From assembly GCA_937905855.1 (NCBI GenBank), contig CALCWU010000025.1:1-10650 (forward strand): 10,650 nucleotides of DNA. Reading direction: 5' to 3'. Both the position numbers and the translations under genes were made by a program. Positions 7,512-10,650 of this stretch are shown here, piece by piece. The stretch is from an uncultured Mollicutes bacterium (GTDB lineage Bacteria; Bacillota_I; Bacilli_A; Acholeplasmatales; Anaeroplasmataceae). The notes under the pieces are model-generated. The model saw nothing but the letters and a program-made list of their open reading frames with translations. It was not told the DNA's origin and did not search any database. Each line of letters opens with the position of its first letter. Position 1 is the stretch's first letter.

Positions 7512-8479
7512 TAATTTTGTTCATTTATTTTCATTTTGTTAAGCATTTCATAGCTTATAAGCTTAAATGTATCAAGATCCTCATTAAATAAAGAAACCTT
7601 ATTGATACTAAAATCATTATAGGTTTTATAATAATAAATACCTTCATTAAGGTTTATACAGGAAGAATAAATTGTAATTTCATATTTATCTTCGCCTAAA
7701 TGGCATCCTCCTCTTATTTGACAAACGCTATCTAAAATATGAAAGAATTGATTAACATTACTAAGCTCATCATCAAAAGATTTAGAATTAGCATTAAAAA
7801 ATGCTGCTCTTACAAAGCGAGACTCACTTGACAAATCACCTGGAAGACCAATTGCTCCCATTCCTCTACTATATGTCTTTAAATCTATGCTACTTGAAAA
7901 ACGATTTGTAGGCTCATCAGGAGTTAAATTAAGATAATTATTTAAATTTGCAATCTGATATAAAAATGGTGGGTTATTAGTTAAAACATTGATATGATTA
8001 TTATAAATATGCATGCCATCACGTTCAAATTCTAATGTTATACTCATATTTTTATCACTAATTAGATAATGAAGTGAAGCATTAGGATAATTATTAGAAA
8101 ATGGTGTTCCTACTAAATTAAGGCCATTAAGTAAAGAGATAGCCTCATTTACATTTTTAGCAAGTCCTAGAATATATAAAATAAGTTCAAAGCCACAAAC
8201 ATTATTTTTATTATCATCATATTGATAAAACGAAGCATTGCCCACAAAATTTAAGCCTGCCATCGCTAGCCCCATTTCATTTGCAGCCTCATAATATAGA
8301 GGATAGTCACTAGCAATATGAGCCATACCAATTATAGCGTAATGACTTTTTAATTCTTCTATATATTTAAATTTAATAGGATAAAGTCTCGGAGTTATTG
8401 TAATTTTCTCACCATAAGAAAATTCATAATCTAAATTTCTTCCAAAATAATTATTCTTATATTTTATTGCTGTACACAT
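7511..8479 (-). CDS. bsh: Choloylglycine hydrolase family enzyme, probably bile salt hydrolase
   Basis: A 322-residue Ntn-hydrolase that cleaves amide bonds; bile salt hydrolases release glycine or taurine from conjugated bile acids. The gene starts M-C-T-A, so removal of Met exposes the nucleophile Cys2. Other family residues are present: F-G-R-N-L-D with R14 and D17, N81 in A-G-L-N-F-V-G-N-A, the L-T-N-N-P loop (N168/N169), and S-R-F-V-R-A-A-F (R221, R224). Length and motif order match lactobacillus-type enzymes closely. The A-G-L-N-x-x-G-N-A context favours bile salt over penicillin V as substrate, though activity must be inferred. There is no signal peptide, so it is cytoplasmic. AAAGGTG at 8491-8485 lies 5 bases before the ATG. 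It is a single gene with its own promoter and terminator, and points to life in an animal gut. Confidence 0.92.
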   Translation of the reverse strand: MCTAIKYKNNYFGRNLDYEFSYGEKITITPRLYPIKFKYIEELKSHYAIIGMAHIASDYPLYYEAANEMGLAMAGLNFVGNASFYQYDDNKNNVCGFELILYILGLAKNVNEAISLLNGLNLVGTPFSNNYPNASLHYLISDKNMSITLEFERDGMHIYNNHINVLTNNPPFLYQIANLNNYLNLTPDEPTNRFSSSIDLKTYSRGMGAIGLPGDLSSESRFVRAAFFNANSKSFDDELSNVNQFFHILDSVCQIRGGCHLGEDKYEITIYSSCINLNEGIYYYKTYNDFSINKVSLFNEDLDTFKLISYEMLNKMKINEQN

Positions 8480-8495
8480 TATATCACCTTTCGCA

Positions 8496-8543
8496 TAATA
8501 TGTAGTGTAAATTTAGGCCTTGATTAAGTCTAACTACATATTA
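8496..8543. repeat. 11 bp perfect inverted repeat bracketing the hydrolase promoter
   Basis: TAATATGTAGT (8496-8506) and ACTACATATTA (8533-8543) are exact reverse complements separated by 26 bp. The arms flank the candidate -35/-10 pair, and one arm ends 4 bases before the hydrolase ribosome binding site. It may be a pair of operator half-sites or an RNA stem-loop. No T-tract follows, so it is not an ordinary terminator. Confidence 0.7.
8504..8532 (-). promoter_or_regulatory. Candidate promoter of the hydrolase gene
   Basis: On the minus strand TAGACT (8532-8527), a 17 bp spacer and TACACT (8509-8504), each four of six matches to consensus. The start point would be near 8497 with a leader of about 18 bases. 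The match is modest but the spacing and position suit the gene. Confidence 0.4.
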
Positions 8544-8752
8544 GTATTTTTGAAGTCCTTGTGTTATTGTAACTATATGAATTATCTTACTATCTTGCTT
8601 GATTACAATATTCCTCTGACTAGTAGTTGTTCACCTCAATTGTCCATATTTTAGGCTAGTTCTTATTTCCACGAAATTGAAATTATCTTTCAAGGCTAGG
8701 ACTTCATTTGCATTGAATTACTTTTTAATTTTCGTCTTTATCCCTTATATAT
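8544..8752. other. Non-coding gap between broken zinc-ribbon gene and hydrolase gene
   Basis: No open frame of note on either strand. It contains a small inverted repeat TTGAAA-TTATC-TTTCAA (8677-8693) and a long-range complement between GAAGTCCT (8552-8559) and AGGACTTC (8698-8705). I see no riboswitch, T-box or tRNA signature. Confidence 0.5.
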
Positions 8753-9127
8753 TTAGGATTTTTTTCTCTTTTCTTTAAACCAAGCTAATCTTTCGTTAAA
8801 TGACATCATATATTCACTAGGTTTTTCATCAGGCATATCTTCAAACCCAGTATCTTCCCAACCACATACTGGGCATATATCAGATTATTCTCCACAAATA
8901 GGACATTTATGTGGTTTAGGTTTTGGCATATGTTCTTCAAAATAATCATAATCAGGATTTTCAGCTTGATGTAAATCATAAATCCATCCACAATGACTAC
9001 ATTGTACTTCACCATTTAAATATTCTTAAATTTCATCATCATATGAATTTTTATTTGGTCCTGAAAAATACATTCCATCACAAATAGGACACATCATTGG
9101 TTTAAACTTTATATTTATTTTATCCAT
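8753..9127 (-). pseudogene. Double zinc-ribbon (CPCC-like) gene broken by two in-frame TAA codons
   Basis: One continuous minus-strand frame of 124 codons from ATG 9127 to TAA 8755-8753, interrupted only by TAA at codon 34 (9028-9026) and codon 81 (8887-8885), with no frameshift. Reading through gives two repeated zinc-ribbon units: C13-P-I-C16 with C43-S-H-C46-G-W, then C75-P-I-C78-G-E with C85-P-V-C88-G-W-E-D. The second unit and the following M-S-F-N-E-R stretch resemble the cysteine-rich CPCC family, often encoded near polymorphic toxins as putative immunity or accessory proteins. A TAT-to-TAA or GAA-to-TAA change would explain each stop. AAGGAG (9150-9145) is 17 bases from the ATG, too far for good initiation, which may be a third lesion. 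The gene follows the 108-residue protein by 32 bp. Confidence 0.75.
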
Positions 9128-9159
9128 TTATATTATAAACAATACTCCTTCTTTAATAA

Positions 9160-9486
9160 TTACTCATCTAACCACGCTAATTCTTTTTCTACTTCCCAAA
9201 ATGATTTTCCTTCAAAGATTTTAGCTTTTAAAAATTTTTCTTTAACATCATCTTCGCCATAACCCCATACTTCAAAAATATATTTAAAAGATTCATCTGT
9301 ATGAATTCGCTCAAAATATATTTCATCAACAACTTTTGCCGGAAATCTATACACGAAGAAATGTATTGGTTTTTCTTTTGTTTTATCCCAATATCCTTCA
9401 CACCAATAAATATATCCTTTATAGTATAAAGTAGCTTCATTGAACCAACCAGTGTCTAAGAATTGACTTAAATTAGCATTTATCAT
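9160..9486 (-). CDS. Small conserved protein of unknown function (108 residues)
   Basis: I do not know a named family for this protein. It is acidic and rich in aromatic residues, with no membrane segment or signal peptide. It opens with F-L-D-T-G-W (9-14), has a strand-like Y-I-Y-W-C-E (25-30), then H-F-F-V-Y-R (42-47), and ends with a helix around K-S-F-W-E-V-E-K-E-L-A-W-L (94-106). From memory, similar small proteins follow MSSRG-type proteins in Firmicute accessory regions, which would suit a cognate partner or immunity protein. The start is taken at ATG 9486, 10 bases after GGAG; an upstream in-frame ATG at 9495 is only one base from that site and is rejected. The gene overlaps the preceding one by 14 bp, implying coupled translation. 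Confidence 0.8.
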   Translation of the reverse strand: MINANLSQFLDTGWFNEATLYYKGYIYWCEGYWDKTKEKPIHFFVYRFPAKVVDEIYFERIHTDESFKYIFEVWGYGEDDVKEKFLKAKIFEGKSFWEVEKELAWLDE

Positions 9487-9880
9487 ATAAACCATACTCC
9501 TTTAAATATTTTGCATATTTTTCTTTAATTTTAAGATGCTCATCCATTCTTTGAGCGAGGTTTCTATCTAGTCCCTTATAAATATGAAAATGTACTATAC
9601 TGTCTTCTCTATTACCATTATTAATTTTAGGTTCAGGGTGATAAGCAATTTCTATAATAGGATGACCTTTTTCATCATAAAAGCGCATTTCATGTAATGT
9701 CCTACCATCCTTTTTTAATTTTACATAAACAGAATTTGGCGTATGAGCATAATCTGGTAGGGAATGACTCTTTGAAGACGTGCCCTTTAATATTTTACTT
9801 CCAGCCTTATCAACATAGATTGTTGTATATTCATTTGTTGTAATATGACCATTTACTGCATAACTTCCTCTAGATGACAT
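9473..9880 (-). CDS. MSSRG-type protein, possible phage/toxin-associated domain (135 residues)
   Basis: No characterised family is recognised. The protein begins M-S-S-R-G-S-Y, then has L-P-D-Y-A-H-T-P-N (41-49), a strand pair with R-F-Y-D-E-K-G (66-72), E-I-A-Y-H-P-E-P (77-84) with H81, and V-H-F-H-I-Y (96-101) with H97 and H99. The conserved-looking histidines could bind metal or serve catalysis. I recall this layout as a tail domain on Firmicute phage minor-head (MuF/SPP1 gp7-like) proteins and as stand-alone genes, so a detached effector domain is possible; this is inference. The start at 9880 is supported by AAAGGAGG (9897-9890), 9 bases upstream; an earlier in-frame ATG at 9955 lies deep inside the DUF4417 gene with no matching site. 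It overlaps DUF4417 by 11 bp and the next gene by 14 bp. Confidence 0.78.
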   Translation of the reverse strand: MSSRGSYAVNGHITTNEYTTIYVDKAGSKILKGTSSKSHSLPDYAHTPNSVYVKLKKDGRTLHEMRFYDEKGHPIIEIAYHPEPKINNGNREDSIVHFHIYKGLDRNLAQRMDEHLKIKEKYAKYLKEYGLYDKC

Positions 9881-10586
9881 CGTTATTAGCCTCCTTTCCA
9901 TCCCAATTGAATAGAGCAGGTTGCCAATAATCTCTATACTTATCCCAATTTTCAAAACTATGCTTGTAATCTATGTAACAAACATCATTATTCATTTCAG
10001 GTAATTTATTACCCATGCATAGAATTTGTGAATGAGGGAATCTTTTTCTCATTTCTCTATAACCATTAAGAAATATTTCTCTAGATAATTCATTGCATAC
10101 ACCTAGTGTAGATATGATTAATAAAGTACCATCTTGGATTCCAGCAAAGCAAATATCATAAGTATCTTCAAATACCCATCCAACAGTTACAGCTACTCTT
10201 TCACGACCGTTCATTTGTTGCCAGGCACCAGACCACCTATTTTTAAATGTTGCCTCAATTATTTGAGCTCTTTCCATACCTGGGTGCATTCCAAAATCTA
10301 ATGTTGAGATAGCATAATATTTACAAACTTTTTCAAGCAACATATATGGCTTATTATAAAAACGATCCAGTTCATTATTTTCCTTAAAGCAATGAACAAT
10401 TTTTCTATAAGCATTTTTATCACCAGAATAAGTATTGCTTAAATTAATCAACCATTTTCCGTTATCCATATTAGAGATATCTATTGTGCTTTTCTTTACA
10501 AAAGGTATTCCTTCAATATCCTTAGGCCAGTCTTTAGGTAATGGCCTCATAAGTTTTACATAATCTTCAGTATTATATATAGGCAT
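9870..10586 (-). CDS. DUF4417 family protein
   Basis: A 238-residue cytoplasmic protein whose core (about 75-195) fits the DUF4417 pattern. It has a Y-N-K-P segment (77-80), T-L-D-F-G-M-H-P at 95-102 in place of the usual T-P-D-F-S, N-R-W-S-G-A-W-Q-Q (116-124), V-T-V-G-W (133-137), Y-D-I-C-F-A-G-I (143-150), I-S-T-L-G (158-162) and F-L-N-G-Y-R-E-M (172-179). DUF4417 proteins occur in bacteria, archaea and phages, mostly in mobile or accessory DNA, and their activity is unknown. The first 70 residues are not recognised. AGGAGGG (10600-10594) lies 7 bases before the ATG. It is the first complete gene of the overlapping cluster, and its 3' end contains the ribosome binding site and start of the MSSRG gene. 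Confidence 0.85.
   Translation of the reverse strand: MPIYNTEDYVKLMRPLPKDWPKDIEGIPFVKKSTIDISNMDNGKWLINLSNTYSGDKNAYRKIVHCFKENNELDRFYNKPYMLLEKVCKYYAISTLDFGMHPGMERAQIIEATFKNRWSGAWQQMNGRERVAVTVGWVFEDTYDICFAGIQDGTLLIISTLGVCNELSREIFLNGYREMRKRFPHSQILCMGNKLPEMNNDVCYIDYKHSFENWDKYRDYWQPALFNWDGKEANNDVI
9890..9897 (-). promoter_or_regulatory. Ribosome binding site that sets the MSSRG-protein start
   Basis: AAAGGAGG on the minus strand, 9 bases before ATG 9880. It lies inside the last codons of the DUF4417 gene and fixes the start 75 bases downstream of the longest possible frame. Confidence 0.8.
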
Positions 10587-10604
10587 AATATAGCCCTCCT
10601 ATTC

Positions 10605-10649
10605 TTAAAAATTTTCTTGCCTTTCTAACGAGGAAATCTCGCAAAGGAC
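10605..10649 (-). CDS. Possible 3' end of a further upstream gene (cut by window edge)
   Basis: One minus-strand frame stays open from the window edge and ends V-L-C-E-I-S-S-L-E-R-Q-E-N-F before TAA at 10607-10605, just upstream of the DUF4417 ribosome binding site. It could be the tail of the next gene in the cluster. With fourteen codons visible this cannot be told from chance. Confidence 0.25.
   Translation of the reverse strand, partial: VLCEISSLERQENF
10620..10647. repeat. Interrupted inverted repeat at the right edge
   Basis: CCTTT (10620-10624) pairs with AAAGG (10643-10647) and CGAG (10629-10632) pairs with CTCG (10638-10641), making a hairpin with an unequal internal loop. It lies upstream of the DUF4417 gene and could be an RNA hairpin or chance. 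Confidence 0.35.
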
Positions 10650-10650
10650 T

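Noticed and set aside
8806..9015. 69-codon minus-strand open frame in the zinc-ribbon region
   Set aside because: It is in the wrong frame; the frame with all CxxC pairs is the one carrying the two TAA codons.
8753..9127. Reassigned stop codon (TAA read as an amino acid) as a general code change
   Set aside because: TAA ends several intact genes here (775, 6166, 7511, 9160), so the two internal TAA codons are not explained by a variant code.
9228..9440. 70-codon minus-strand frame within the 108-residue gene
   Set aside because: Out-of-frame shadow of a gene with a good ribosome binding site and coherent composition.
9881..9955. Longer MSSRG protein starting at 9955
   Set aside because: It would overlap DUF4417 by 86 bp; ATG 9880 has a strong site 9 bases upstream and the extension looks like shadow translation.
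1..10650. CRISPR arrays, tRNA or rRNA genes, insertion sequences
   Set aside because: No regularly spaced direct repeats, cloverleaf-like segments, rRNA motifs or transposase-like frames were seen on either strand.

Overview
The window is strongly AT-rich, uses consensus Shine-Dalgarno sites and near-consensus SigA-type promoters, and reads with the standard code (TAA, TAG and TGA all end genes). A bile-salt-hydrolase-like gene, a tandem ABC exporter pair and a DUF4143 ATPase fit a low-GC Firmicute of the animal gut (an Erysipelotrichia- or Clostridia-like commensal). This assignment is inference from gene content. All genes except one lie on the minus strand.

Left (1-780): a TetR-family regulator (126-743, +) is divergent from a gene cut by the window edge, which starts MEYKTLS like an aldo/keto reductase. 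The 100 bp between them hold two perfect or near-perfect consensus promoters placed back to back. Their -35 boxes are the two halves of one palindrome (ATTGACA-TAT-TGTCAAT). A second copy of the core (TGACA-N3-TGTCA) lies 40 bp away. The regulator ends in a hairpin terminator shared with the converging operon.

Middle left (775-5997): a minus-strand gene run made of two ABC exporter half-transporters (14 bp overlap), an iron-sulfur-type flavoprotein, and a four-helix membrane protein with a possible PH-like tail. The last two are joined by an ATGA stop/start overlap. A promoter lies just upstream of the first ABC gene, and a second candidate lies before the flavoprotein.

Middle (6122-8543): two single-gene units, each closed by its own terminator. 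One is an AAA ATPase of the DUF4143 type and the other is a choloylglycine-hydrolase-family enzyme. The hydrolase promoter is bracketed by an 11 bp perfect inverted repeat.

Right (8753-10650): an accessory cluster. It has a DUF4417 protein, a 135-residue protein starting MSSRG and a 108-residue protein, linked by 11 and 14 bp overlaps, followed by a double zinc-ribbon (CPCC-like) gene broken by two in-frame TAA codons. The cluster looks phage- or polymorphic-toxin-associated and is the least described part of the window.
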